DNA of 64,000 bases from Caballeronia udeis (GTDB lineage Bacteria; Pseudomonadota; Gammaproteobacteria; Burkholderiales; Burkholderiaceae), in assembly GCF_001544555.2 (NCBI RefSeq), contig NZ_FCOK02000004.1, forward strand, positions 1-64,000. The letters are read 5' to 3'. The notes under the pieces are model-generated. The model was not told the DNA's origin. It made no database searches and was given only the letters and a program-made list of their open reading frames with translations. Shown here in pieces: positions 1-8,389 of the stretch. Made by a program: the position numbers and the translations under genes. The stretch's first letter is position 1, and each line of letters starts with the position of its first letter.

Positions 1-4
1 ATGC

Positions 5-30
5 TGGTATCTCCCGTTTCGTTGATACCA
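5..30. promoter_or_regulatory. Inverted repeat, possible regulator site
   Basis: TGGTATC at 5-11 is repeated inverted as GATACCA at 24-30, with a 12-base spacer. Spaced 7-base half-sites like this can be TetR- or LacI-type operators, and the decayed pump gene to the right would fit. No regulator gene is visible in the window, so this is only a candidate. Confidence 0.2.
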
Positions 31-186
31 ACATTCTACGCAAACATAGTTCAGTTAACAACGGAACGGAACACTAGCCGCGCCGCCCGGAAGCAAAACG
101 GCTAAGCCGCGCGTTCATCCGGCCTTAAGGATTTCCGCTGGAAAATTGAGCCAGCGCCTGAGGGTCCGAGTACAGCGGACCCGCTT

Positions 187-405
187 TTATCCTTGCCCAA
201 GCGCTTGCGCCGCCGGGCGCACACGTCGTCCTGCCAAGACCCATACGGCCGCACCAATGACCAGGGCAAGCGCGCCGGCAACGCACAGGGCCGCGGCGAA
301 ACCGCTGGCGAAACTTGCGGGAGCCGCCGTTGCAATGAACACCTTCGCCGCCGGTGCCAAACGCTCTGTCGCGTGAACCGCGTCACCGGCAAGCAGCGTG
401 CCGGC
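187..405 (-). pseudogene. MFS multidrug transporter, C-terminal remnant
   Basis: The reverse strand encodes about 65 residues typical of the end of a 14-helix EmrB/QacA-type drug exporter. There is a short FASGFAAALCVAG helix start, a last hydrophobic helix (ALALVIGAAVWVLAG) and a basic tail ending at 187. The frame stays open past about 405, but from there it reads antisense through the LysR remnant, so the homologous part stops at that point. The rest of the transporter is absent. It is called a remnant from its hydrophobic pattern and position; the family is an inference from a short stretch. Confidence 0.45.
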
Positions 406-867
406 CATGCTTGCTGAAGGCCTTATCGACGTTGCGTATGTCAGGCCGCCCATGCATTACCCGGGGGGAATCCAGGCAATCACGCTGTATCGGGATCATT
501 TCATTCTGGCAATCCATGAAGACTCGCCGCTGGCGAACTCGGCAGGCGTTTCGCCCGCGCAATGGCGCGACTGTGTTTTGCGGTACCTGAGCAGGACTTT
601 GGGACATTCGAAGTCGGGCGCAGGGGGCGCTTTCAGCCGCGATTGGGTCAGCGGCCCGGACGGTTGGCCGCAGTACTGGCTTGCGTTTCGCCAGGAGGAA
701 ATGTCGCGGTAGTGCCGCGCACGCTCAGCGACTGCGTTTCATTTCCAGGCGTGGTTTATAAGGCGATTACTGGAAAACCGATCGTGTCCGAGATCGCTGT
801 GGCGTTTCGCCGGCATGAGCGCGGGCCCGCCGTTCTTGAATTTATCAGGTATGCCAAGCAGTTTTAG
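398..867 (+). pseudogene. LysR-family regulator, C-terminal remnant with frameshift
   Basis: Two overlapping frames together give the second half of a LysR effector-binding domain. The first (from 398) reads MLAEGLIDVAYVRPP. The second (from about 580) reads VPEQDFGTFEVGRRGRF, then GGNVAVVPRTLSDCVS and SEIAVAFRRHERGPAV, ending at TAG 865-867. The helix-turn-helix and the first half of the sensing domain are missing. The reading frame is broken near 580, where RDCVLRYL should continue into the VPEQ motif. The 5' end abuts the decayed MFS remnant, so a deletion probably fused the two. It cannot act as a regulator. Confidence 0.6.
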
Positions 868-1103
868 TTTGACGTCTGATTGGTTTGTGAATTTTGTGAA
901 CGAGGGAGCGATTGCGTGGGGTTAGGCTCTGCACGACCGGACCACGTTCGGCAGGCGGTTTTTCTGTTCCGGGCGACCGCGCTCATATAGAGGCGGTCGA
1001 CAGGTGTCCGCAAATGGCAATTGTGGAGGGGCGGGAAGGACACAGCGGCTGCGGCTGCCGATGCCCATGCCGTGTCCTCCCGTTCGAGTCATACCCGGTT
1101 GCT

Positions 1104-3080
1104 TCAGTGACTTCCGCCGCTGCCGCCGCCATGGCCACCGCTGTTACTGCTACCGCTCGATCCCTTGCCGGATGCACCGCCCTTACCGCCAGCGTTTGCG
1201 CCGCCATTGGAACCTGCGCCGGATGAGCCCTTGCCCTGGCCACCGTTGTTGCCGCTGCCACCGGATGAACCGCTGCCGTCGCCGTGGCCACCCGCACCCT
1301 CGCCGCCGTTAGGACCATGGCTGGATGATCCTGTTCCGTGGCCACTGTTGTTGCCATTGTTGCCGTTGTTGCCGTGGCCTCCATCGTTGCCGCGACCACC
1401 ATCGCTTCCGTGACCGCCGTCGCTGCCATGGCCTCCATCGTTGCCGTGACTACCGTCGCTTCCATGGCCACCGTCGCCGCCGTGACCGCCGTCGCTGCCG
1501 CGACCACCATCGTTGCCATGACCGCCATCGTTGCCGTGACCGCCGTTGCTGCCATGACCGCCGTCGCTGCCATGACCGCCGTCGCTGCCGTGACCACCGT
1601 CGTTGCCATGACCGCCGTCGTTGCCATGGCCGCCGTCACTGCCGTGGCCTCCATCGTTGCCGTGACCGCCGTTGCTGCCATGGCCTCCATCGCTGCCGCG
1701 ACCACCATCGTTGCCATGACCACCGTCGTTGCCACGACCACCATCGTTGCCGCGACCGCCGTCGCTTCCGCGACCACCATCGCTGCCGTGGCCTCCATCG
1801 TTTCCGTGACCGCCGTCGCTGCCGTGACCGCCGTCGCTTCCGTGGCCTCCATCGTTACCATGACCGCCATCGTTGCCGTGACCGCCATCGTTGCCATGAC
1901 CGCCATCGTTGCCGTGACCGCCGTCGCTACCGTGACCGCCATCGCTGCCGTGACCGCCGTCGTTGCCGCGACCACCATCGTTGCCGTGACCACCATCGCC
2001 GCCGTGACCACCGTGGCTGCCGTGGTGGCCATGCCCTGATCCGCTGCCCGTATTACCGCCGGAATTGCCCCCTGAACTTCCACCCGAACCACTACCGCTT
2101 CCGTTCCCTCCGGCACCACCGCTTCCACCGCCGGAACCTGATCCGCTACCTGCACCCGCACCGCTACCACCCGAACCGCTACCGGATGCACCGCCGCCGC
2201 TTCCACTCCCTCCGGATCCACCGCTTCCACCGCTGGAACCCGATCCGCTACCCGCGCCAGCGCCACTCCCACCCGAACCACTACCGGACGCACCGCTGCC
2301 GCTGCCACTCCCTCCGGCACCACCACTTCCGCCACTGGAACCCGATCCAGCACCCGCTCCCGCGCCGCTACCGCCCGAACCACTACCGGACCCGCCGCTT
2401 CCACTCCCTCCACTACCTCCCGACCCACCACTTCCGCCATTTGAACCCGATCCAGCACCCGCTCCCGCGCCGCTACCACTCGAACTACCGCCTGACGAAC
2501 TGCTTCCGTGTCCGCCGCTGCTGCTGCCTGATCCCGCACCGCTGCTACCAGATCCCGCCCCGCCGCTGCTACCCGACCCTGCACCGCCAGCGCCGGCGTT
2601 ACCGTTCGAGGTGCCCGAGCCACCAATACCCGCACTGCCGCCCGCACTACTACCCGAACCACTACCTGAACCACTACCTGAGGTCCCGCCCGAAGTGCTA
2701 CCCGAGGAGCCCCCCGAAGTTCCACTTCCATTTCCCTTGCCTTTACTACCTGATCCCGTGCCGCTGCCTGAAGTCCCGCTCGACGAATCATCACCGTGTC
2801 CCTCGGCGGCGATGCCGGAGTTAGGCCCGGTCGCTGCCCCGACGGCGAAACCCGACTCCTGCGAGCTGGATGTATCGGACTCCATGCCATAGTCATCGTT
2901 CACGGATCCGCAATTGCCTGCCATCAGCTTGTGGTGGTTGTCGTAACAAGGCAGCAATGGCGCTGCCGAAAGCGATGGGCTTCCGGCTTGCGCATTGGCC
3001 ATCGGTGGAATGGCGCTGGCGATAACAATGCAGCTCACTCTAAGCGCGGTCTTCAGATTCTTTTTATAAGTAGTACTCAT
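1104..3080 (-). CDS. Secreted glycine/serine-rich repeat protein
   Basis: This is a 658-residue protein of unknown function. It starts with a basic Sec-type signal peptide (hydrophobic VSCIVIASAIPPMANAQA, likely cleavage after about residue 31). A short non-repetitive stretch with two cysteines and a His pair (LPCYDNHHKLMAGNC) follows. The remainder is low complexity: a Gly-Ser region with about 34-residue units, about 36 copies of a GGHG(N/S)D hexapeptide, and a Gly/Ser/Asn tail. The start at 3080 has CGGGGGAAAT just upstream. Several other frames are open across the repeats because the 18-base unit has no stop, but only this frame carries a signal peptide. The His/Asp-rich repeats could bind metal or form an extracellular matrix; that is inference. 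It stands alone with no operon partner. Confidence 0.65.
   Translation of the reverse strand: MSTTYKKNLKTALRVSCIVIASAIPPMANAQAGSPSLSAAPLLPCYDNHHKLMAGNCGSVNDDYGMESDTSSSQESGFAVGAATGPNSGIAAEGHGDDSSSGTSGSGTGSGSKGKGNGSGTSGGSSGSTSGGTSGSGSGSGSGSSAGGSAGIGGSGTSNGNAGAGGAGSGSSGGAGSGSSGAGSGSSSGGHGSSSSGGSSSGSGAGAGAGSGSNGGSGGSGGSGGSGSGGSGSGSGGSGAGAGAGSGSSGGSGGAGGSGSGSGASGSGSGGSGAGAGSGSGSSGGSGGSGGSGSGGGASGSGSGGSGAGAGSGSGSGGGSGGAGGNGSGSGSGGSSGGNSGGNTGSGSGHGHHGSHGGHGGDGGHGNDGGRGNDGGHGSDGGHGSDGGHGNDGGHGNDGGHGNDGGHGNDGGHGSDGGHGSDGGHGNDGGHGSDGGRGSDGGRGNDGGRGNDGGHGNDGGRGSDGGHGSNGGHGNDGGHGSDGGHGNDGGHGNDGGHGSDGGHGSDGGHGSNGGHGNDGGHGNDGGRGSDGGHGGDGGHGSDGSHGNDGGHGSDGGHGSDGGRGNDGGHGNNGNNGNNSGHGTGSSSHGPNGGEGAGGHGDGSGSSGGSGNNGGQGKGSSGAGSNGGANAGGKGGASGKGSSGSSNSGGHGGGSGGSH
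1362..2010 (-). repeat. 18-bp tandem array encoding GGHG(N/S)D, about 36 units
   Basis: Translated on the reverse strand, the array reads as uninterrupted six-residue units GGHGND, GGHGSD, GGRGND and close variants. I count about 36. Variation is confined to His/Arg at position 3 and Asn/Ser/Gly at position 5. Copy number is likely to vary between strains through slippage, always in multiples of six residues so the frame is kept. Edges are approximate. Confidence 0.8.
2134..2550 (-). repeat. 102-105 bp tandem repeat encoding a 34-35 residue Gly-Ser unit
   Basis: A recurring block beginning with a GAACC(C/T)GATCC core on the + strand is seen at 2134, 2236, 2338 and 2443, giving periods of 102, 102 and 105 bases. 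On the coding strand each unit reads roughly SGGSGAGAGSGSGSSGGSGG. This second repeat class precedes the hexapeptide array in the same protein. Confidence 0.65.
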
Positions 3081-3715
3081 ATTTCCCCCGGATTGAAACG
3101 CGTTTTTATTCCGCGTTCCCCATCAATCAAGGACGCGATGTGATTCCAGAATGACAGTCTGGAAAAAGCGTTCTGTGCGCTGTGCCACGCGAGTGGGGGG
3201 AGATGATTCGAAAGGGTGTGAGAGAGCGCAGAGAACGTTTGCGCACAACGGCAAAACCGTTATGGAAAACCCGATATCCTGATCGAAAACCCTGATATGA
3301 GCCTTGTTTTATAGGGCTTTTTAGTTCCGAACGCCGGTTGCGCATCGACATCGACGGCAATGCCTTCGTCGTGGCGGCCACGTCGTCTTGCAGATGGAGT
3401 GAGGAGTTGGCGAGGCAATCGGAAACTCAGGCGCGAATCACAACAACGAGTGTCGAAACACCGGCGTGATTGCTGAAAAGATGAAACGAAGGATAGTGAA
3501 GCGAGGGGTAAGGAAATCACCACTGCCAGCCGATACATCTATCGGCTGGCAGTGGTCATGAAATCAACCGCATAGATATTTCAACAGCCGGCCAATCACG
3601 TCACCGACGCCGGATTAAACAAGGTAAGCGCGTTATGCAGATTCAAATGCTCCGCACACGTCTCCTTGCGTCCGCTCGCCGCATCCAGCATCAAGCGGTC
3701 GCAACTACTCGCCTG
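3081..3715. other. 635-base gap: promoter region and one strong hairpin
   Basis: No convincing gene was found. The part next to 3080 must hold the promoter of the glycine-rich gene. The direct repeat GAAAACCC(T)GATAT occurs near 3268 and 3287. The right part holds the hairpin annotated at 3519-3556. Open frames here lack recognisable protein features. Confidence 0.5.
3519..3556 (-). terminator. Perfect 17-bp hairpin, likely terminator of the ABC operon
   Basis: ACCACTGCCAGCCGATA at 3519-3535 pairs perfectly with its reverse complement at 3540-3556, leaving a four-base loop. It lies 160 bases past the stop of the last gene of the reverse-strand importer operon. There is no long T-run after it, so it may act as an mRNA 3'-end stabiliser or a weak terminator. 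Confidence 0.55.
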
Positions 3716-4651
3716 TCACTGCCGCTGTTCCTTGACGCGCGAGACCAGTTGCGTCGGGCTCACGAACTGCAGCGCGATCAATACCCATACCAGCGTGATC
3801 GCCATATAGATCATCGCCATTGCATCGATGGATTGAGGCGCGCGCACGCCCGTCGAAAAGACCGCGTAATACAGCGCGACCACCAGCGTCTGCGTGGTCG
3901 GTCCCGCGGTGAAGAACGTCAGTTCGAACATGCCGATCGTGCGAACGAGCACCAGCAAGCCCGCGGCCAGCATGCCCGGCATCAGCAGCGGCAGCAGCAC
4001 ATAGCGGAAGTACTTTGCCGTGTTAGCTCCGAAGATACGCGCGGCTGCTTCAAGATTCGGATCGATCTGTTCAATGAACGGCGTCATCACGAGAATGACG
4101 AACGGCAGCGCAGGCACCAGGTTCGCAAGGATCACGCCGCTCAACGTCCCCGCAAGACCGACCTTGTACATGACGGTTGCCATCGGAATGCCGTAGGTGA
4201 CAGGAGGCACCATCAGCGGCAGCAGGAACACGAGCATCGCAAAACGCTTGCCGCGAAATTGCACGCGGGCAAGCGCATAAGCCGCCGGCACGCCCAGCGC
4301 AATCGACAGGATCACCACCGCGCCAACCACCTCGATCGTCACCCACAACACGCTCGCAAGCTGGAAGTCGCTCCACGCCTGCGCATACCAGTGCAGCGTG
4401 AACCCGGGCGGCAAGAGCGTGCCGAACCAGCGTGTCGCAACCGAGTTGACGGCAACGGTCGCAATCAGCAACAGGACGTTGAACAGGAAGAACGCCATCG
4501 CGCCCCAGATAAATATCTTCCAGAGCCGGTCCCGCAGGCTGACGCGCGGTTTCATCGGCTTGGCCGGTTGTGCACCGTCGTTGCGGCTGTCGCGAGGAGC
4601 CGAGGCATGAGCGGAAGCCGTCCAGGCAGGTGCATGATTATCGGTCGCCAT
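3716..4651 (-). CDS. ABC transporter permease (PotC-like)
   Basis: This is a 311-residue inner-membrane permease of the spermidine/putrescine or iron type (binding-protein-dependent inner-membrane component, MetI-like fold). After a polar N-terminal extension of about 35 residues it has six or so hydrophobic helices. The EAA loop reads EAAARIFGANTAKYFRYVLLPLLMPG, the coupling-helix signature that contacts the ATPase. Its ATG overlaps the TGA of the upstream permease by one base (TGATG), so translation is coupled. Last gene of the four-gene importer operon. The substrate cannot be told from the sequence; small polyamine-like cations or organic acids are usual for the family. Confidence 0.85.
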   Translation of the reverse strand: MATDNHAPAWTASAHASAPRDSRNDGAQPAKPMKPRVSLRDRLWKIFIWGAMAFFLFNVLLLIATVAVNSVATRWFGTLLPPGFTLHWYAQAWSDFQLASVLWVTIEVVGAVVILSIALGVPAAYALARVQFRGKRFAMLVFLLPLMVPPVTYGIPMATVMYKVGLAGTLSGVILANLVPALPFVILVMTPFIEQIDPNLEAAARIFGANTAKYFRYVLLPLLMPGMLAAGLLVLVRTIGMFELTFFTAGPTTQTLVVALYYAVFSTGVRAPQSIDAMAMIYMAITLVWVLIALQFVSPTQLVSRVKEQRQ

Positions 4652-5541
4652 CAGCCTTTACCTCCGGTCACCGGACCCGTGTAGAAGAAGCGGCGCGCGC
4701 TCAGCATGCCTGCCACCACCAGCAACTGTACAAAGCCCATCACCATTGCGATCGCGGAGGCGAGGGAATAATCGTAGCTTTCGAATGCGGCTTCGGCCGC
4801 GGCGATCGAGATCACACGCGTGGGTCCGGCAGGCGCGCCGAGCAGCACCGCCGACGGAAACACTGAGAACGCCTGCACGAACGACAGACACGCGGCCATG
4901 GTCAGCCCAGGCATCAGCAGCGGCAGGTAGATCTGCCGAAACTGTTCCCACGGGCTCGCACCCAGGGTTGCCGCGGCACGCGCAAGCGTTGGATCGATGC
5001 CGGTCACATACGAGAGCGTCAACAGAAAGGCGAACGGAAAGCCCGACACGATCAGCGATATCAACACACCCCAGTAGTTATGCGTGAGACGGACTTCATC
5101 GCTATATAAGTGCAGCCCGTGCACCGCCTGGGAGAACCAGCCGTTCGGGCCGAAGTAAGTCAGCATGCCGTCGGCGATCAGCACCGTGCCCAATGTCACG
5201 GGAATCACCAGCAGCGTGGTCACGAACTTCTGATACGGGGAATTCCGGCGCAAAGCGAATGCAACCGGAACCGACAAACCCACGTTGATGATCGTCGCCG
5301 GCACCGCAAGCTTCAAGGTGACGATGATGGTGGGCCACATCGCCGTATCGGTGAAAAAGGCGATGTAGTTGGCGAACGCGGATCCGCCGTTCATCGGCTG
5401 GAACGACAGCACGAGGCCGTACACGAACGGATAAACAAACAGCGCGAGGATGAAGATCAGCGCGGGAGAAACCAGCCACGCCTTCGCGTCGCGGGGGACT
5501 GCGGAAGGGAGCGGAGCGGTCGGAACGGTTGGCGAGTTCAT
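4651..5541 (-). CDS. ABC transporter permease (PotB-like)
   Basis: A permease of about 296 residues and partner of the gene that follows. The chosen start, MNSPTVPT at 5541, overlaps the stop of the ATPase gene as ATGA. A longer open frame to 5592 would run into the ATPase and adds nothing conserved. It has a first membrane helix (PALIFILALFVYPFVYGLVL), the loop and helices typical of MetI-like permeases, and an EAA-type loop ARAAATLGASPWEQFRQIYLPLLMPG. The two permeases would form the heterodimeric channel in the inner membrane. Confidence 0.85.
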   Translation of the reverse strand: MNSPTVPTAPLPSAVPRDAKAWLVSPALIFILALFVYPFVYGLVLSFQPMNGGSAFANYIAFFTDTAMWPTIIVTLKLAVPATIINVGLSVPVAFALRRNSPYQKFVTTLLVIPVTLGTVLIADGMLTYFGPNGWFSQAVHGLHLYSDEVRLTHNYWGVLISLIVSGFPFAFLLTLSYVTGIDPTLARAAATLGASPWEQFRQIYLPLLMPGLTMAACLSFVQAFSVFPSAVLLGAPAGPTRVISIAAAEAAFESYDYSLASAIAMVMGFVQLLVVAGMLSARRFFYTGPVTGGKG

Positions 5542-6617
5542 GGCGTCTCCCCGTCGTACACCAGCGTGCGCGATGGCGGGACCCGCAGGCAAATGGGTTC
5601 ACCCACCACCACATCACCTGTCACGCGCGCCCACAGATTGCCGAACGCAGCCTTCACGCGGATCAGCGAATCGTGGCCGCCGTATTCCACCGTCAGCACC
5701 TCTGCATCAAACGCATTCTCGGCTCCTGGCGCGGCGCGCTCCAGGTCTTCGGGACGCATGGCGACACTCACGCGCTTGCTGTCGAAACCGGCCATCGGCA
5801 TACCGATCAGCCGCACGCCGTCCGCGCTCACGGCAACCCCTTCACCCTGCATGCCCTCGAGCGTAAATTGAGCCACGTTCCGATACCCCATGAAGCGCGC
5901 GACATGCAGGTTGCCGGGCCGTTCATAGATTTCCTTCGGCGACGCAACCTGCTGTACGGTGCCCTCACGCATCACGACAATGCGGTCGGCCATCGAGAGC
6001 GCTTCGTCCTGATCGTGGGTCACGTAGATCGTCGCGCGTCCGAGCTGGCTGTGAATGCGCCGGATCTCGGCGCGCATTTCAATGCGCAGCTTGGTATCCA
6101 GGTTCGACAGCGGTTCGTCCATCAGCACGAGCGCCGGTTCGATCACGATCGCCCGGGCGATGGCAACGCGCTGCTGCTGCCCACCGGACAACTGCCCCGG
6201 CAGCTTCTTCTCCTGGCCGACGAGCTGCACCATCTGCAACGCTTCATACGCGCGACGGGCAGCTTCGCTCTTGGCCACGCCGCGCATCTTCAGGCCGAAG
6301 CCGACGTTGTCGAGCACGGACATATGCGGGAACAGCGCGTAGTTCTGGAACACCATGCCGAAGCCGCGTTTCTCCGGCGGCAGGACATCAATACGCTGGT
6401 CGTCGAGCCAGATCCGTCCGCCGGTCAGCGGTTGCAAACCGGCGATGCAATTGAGCGCCGTCGACTTGCCGCATCCGGACGGCCCCAGCAACGCGATGAA
6501 TTCGCCGCGCTGGATGTTCAAGGCGAGACCACTGAGCGCCGCAACCGCCTGACCTTCGGCGTTCATGAAACTGCGGCTGACCGAATCAAGACGCAACTCA
6601 TCAAACTGATGCTTCAT
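5538..6617 (-). CDS. ABC transporter ATP-binding protein (PotA-like)
   Basis: A 359-residue ATPase that powers the importer. Walker A GPSGCGKST lies near residue 45, the Q-loop in FGMVFQNYALFPHMSV, the ABC signature [14 protein letters not shown], Walker B LVLMDEPLSNLD and the switch histidine in YVTHDQDEA. The region after about residue 240 is a TOBE-type domain, as in PotA, UgpC and MalK relatives. It lies between the binding protein and the permeases and overlaps the next start. Confidence 0.9.
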   Translation of the reverse strand: MKHQFDELRLDSVSRSFMNAEGQAVAALSGLALNIQRGEFIALLGPSGCGKSTALNCIAGLQPLTGGRIWLDDQRIDVLPPEKRGFGMVFQNYALFPHMSVLDNVGFGLKMRGVAKSEAARRAYEALQMVQLVGQEKKLPGQLSGGQQQRVAIARAIVIEPALVLMDEPLSNLDTKLRIEMRAEIRRIHSQLGRATIYVTHDQDEALSMADRIVVMREGTVQQVASPKEIYERPGNLHVARFMGYRNVAQFTLEGMQGEGVAVSADGVRLIGMPMAGFDSKRVSVAMRPEDLERAAPGAENAFDAEVLTVEYGGHDSLIRVKAAFGNLWARVTGDVVVGEPICLRVPPSRTLVYDGETP

Positions 6618-6655
6618 GGCAGGTTCCTGAGACTAAGAACAACGCCGTGCGACGA

Positions 6656-6675
6656 GCTTGACGCAATCGTCAAGC
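6656..6675 (-). other. Intercistronic hairpin
   Basis: GCTTGACG (6656-6663) and CGTCAAGC (6668-6675) form an 8-bp stem with a CAAT loop, in the 105-base gap after the binding-protein gene. Such hairpins commonly protect the mRNA of the highly expressed binding protein and lower expression of the genes after it. Confidence 0.4.
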
Positions 6676-6722
6676 CGCCGCACGGCCGTTAAAACACCTA
6701 TTCGTTACTTCGTCATCCAAAA

Positions 6723-7928
6723 CTACTTCGACTTTTGCGAGCCAATCTCGCGGTCCCACTTCTGGAATGCAGCAACCATCGCAGCGGCGCTCAGCGGCAC
6801 CACATGCGGACGGTCGGCAAGCAGTTTCGCGTATTCCGGCCGGCCGTACTTCTTGATGACTTCCTGACTCTTCGCCGGGGCCTGGTCGATAGTCACGCCC
6901 TTCACTGCCGGACCCGGATAGAAATAACCGTCGTCGAAGGTCATTGCCTGCTGCGCGGGTTCAAGCAGGAAGTTCATCATCTTGTAGATGACGTCGAGCT
7001 TTTCTTTCGGCACGCCGTTCGGGATCACCATGTAATGGGCATCGTTGACCCACGTCATGTTGTCGAAGGCCTGGACCTTGTATTCGGCCGGCACGAGGCC
7101 GAGCGCGCGCGGGTTGATGTCCCAGCCGGTCACGGTCACCGTCATGTCGCGCGAGCCTTCGCCGAGTTCCTTCATCACCGCCGACGTACCGCCCGGGTAA
7201 TACGGAATGCAGTCGTTCAGCTGCTTGAGAAACGCCCAGGTCTTGTCCCAGCCGTTGATTGGATCTTGCGGATCCTTGTCGCCGAGCACATAAGGCAAGC
7301 CCATCAGGAACGTGCGGCCCGGACCGGAATTAGCAGGGCGTGCATAGATCAGCTTGTCCGGATGCGCCTTGCACCACGCGAGCAGTTGGGCAGGCGTTTT
7401 CGGCGGATCGGTCACCTTGGCGGGGTTGTATTCAATCAGCGGACCCGCCGGCATGTACGTCACTTCAATCCCGTAGCCTTGCGCCAGGTCCTGCATCTTG
7501 CGCGGACCGGGCGCGTATTTATCGAGTACGCCGGGGAACGCCGCGGCTTGATCCGGCAACAGCTTCATCCAGAGCTTTTGTTCGATACCCGCGGCAAGTG
7601 CATCCGTGCCGGTCAGCACGAGGTCAATATCCGAGCGGCCGGCCGCCTGCATCGCCTTGATCTTGCCGGGCAACTGCGGCGCGGGTGCGTTGGTGAACGT
7701 GATGTTGGAGACGAGTTGCGGGTACTTCTCCTTGAAGGCCTCGAACGCCTTCTGCGTCAGTTGCAGGTTCCCCGCAACGTCCACGATGTTGATCGCCACC
7801 GGGTCCGCCGCGTGCGCGGCAGGTGCGGTAACCATGGACACCGCGGTAACCGCGGTGACCGCCGCCACGGCGCTCAGCGCCATGCGCAGTACCCGCAGCT
7901 TCGCCGACAAACGGCCAGACAGAATCAT
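6723..7928 (-). CDS. ABC transporter extracellular solute-binding protein
   Basis: A 401-residue periplasmic ligand-binding protein, first gene of the importer operon. The long Ala/Val-rich signal peptide ends at about residue 40 (AAHAADP). The mature part has the two-lobed family 1/PotD-like pattern (IDLVLTGTDALAAGI, GYGIEVTYMPAGPLIEYNP, a C-terminal KYGRPEYAKLLADRP). AGGAG sits a few bases before the ATG. The ligand is not identifiable; the operon contains no enzyme that would hint at it. Confidence 0.85.
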   Translation of the reverse strand: MILSGRLSAKLRVLRMALSAVAAVTAVTAVSMVTAPAAHAADPVAINIVDVAGNLQLTQKAFEAFKEKYPQLVSNITFTNAPAPQLPGKIKAMQAAGRSDIDLVLTGTDALAAGIEQKLWMKLLPDQAAAFPGVLDKYAPGPRKMQDLAQGYGIEVTYMPAGPLIEYNPAKVTDPPKTPAQLLAWCKAHPDKLIYARPANSGPGRTFLMGLPYVLGDKDPQDPINGWDKTWAFLKQLNDCIPYYPGGTSAVMKELGEGSRDMTVTVTGWDINPRALGLVPAEYKVQAFDNMTWVNDAHYMVIPNGVPKEKLDVIYKMMNFLLEPAQQAMTFDDGYFYPGPAVKGVTIDQAPAKSQEVIKKYGRPEYAKLLADRPHVVPLSAAAMVAAFQKWDREIGSQKSK

Positions 7929-8389
7929 TTCGTCTCCTCGCTCTTTGTATGGATTTTATTGCGGATCGATTAAGGCCGATGCCGGCCGCGCGACACAAAT
8001 GGACCGCAGCCAAGTCCGTTTCGCGGTCCATTTATCGATGTATGTTGTCGTATGAGAACATAACCGTGAAGAAGCGCTCTTTCTATCACCGTAAACCCCT
8101 AATCGCAATGACTTCGATTTCCCGGAAAAGATCGGATAGATGTCATTCCTGGCTTTACGGGTGGCCGTTTCCACGATTTGAACCAGCATTGGACCAGATC
8201 GGCCGAAGGCAGCACGACATTGGGCATCGGCGCAGATATTATCGCCCTTGTTGTACGACAACCTATCTTTTGAGTGCACGACAAAACACCGCGTTTAGTA
8301 ACACGGAGCGGATGATTAAAGACGATTATTGCCCGAAAAGGCCGCTCCCCGGCGCGCGAAGCGCCGGGCAAGCTATGCGGAGATCAATC
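7929..8389. promoter_or_regulatory. 461-base gap: promoter of the importer operon with repeated GTTGTCGTA-like sites
   Basis: No gene is supported. GTTGTCGTA at 8044-8052 recurs inverted within GTTGTACGACAAC (8250-8262), and a weaker form, GCACGACAA, lies near 8276. GntR/FCD-type regulators recognise similar TTGT-N-ACAA cores, so these may be operator half-sites controlling the operon that starts at 7928. The regulator is unknown. The right end holds the terminator of the sensor-kinase gene. Confidence 0.3.
8348..8368 (-). terminator. Terminator-like hairpin after the sensor kinase
   Basis: CCCGGCGC (8348-8355) pairs with GCGCCGGG (8361-8368) across a five-base loop. It lies just past the reverse-strand stop at 8390, and a CCTTTT stretch follows on the reverse strand. 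Confidence 0.45.

Noticed and set aside
1350..2050. CRISPR-like array
   Set aside because: The 18-bp units are contiguous and have no unique spacers; they encode a protein repeat.
1325..2824. 499-codon forward frame of Arg/His/Cys repeats
   Set aside because: It is an antisense shadow of the repeat array, with no ribosome site and a composition unlike any protein family I know.
983..2896. Long alternative reverse-strand frame (637 codons), rich in Ala/Val/Thr
   Set aside because: It lies over the 18-bp repeats, which keep every frame open. It has no signal peptide or domain; the frame ending at 1104 starts with a proper signal peptide.
3290..3332. Forward-strand rho-independent terminator (AGCC...GGGCTTTTTAG)
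   Set aside because: The stem is only about four base pairs and no forward gene lies upstream.
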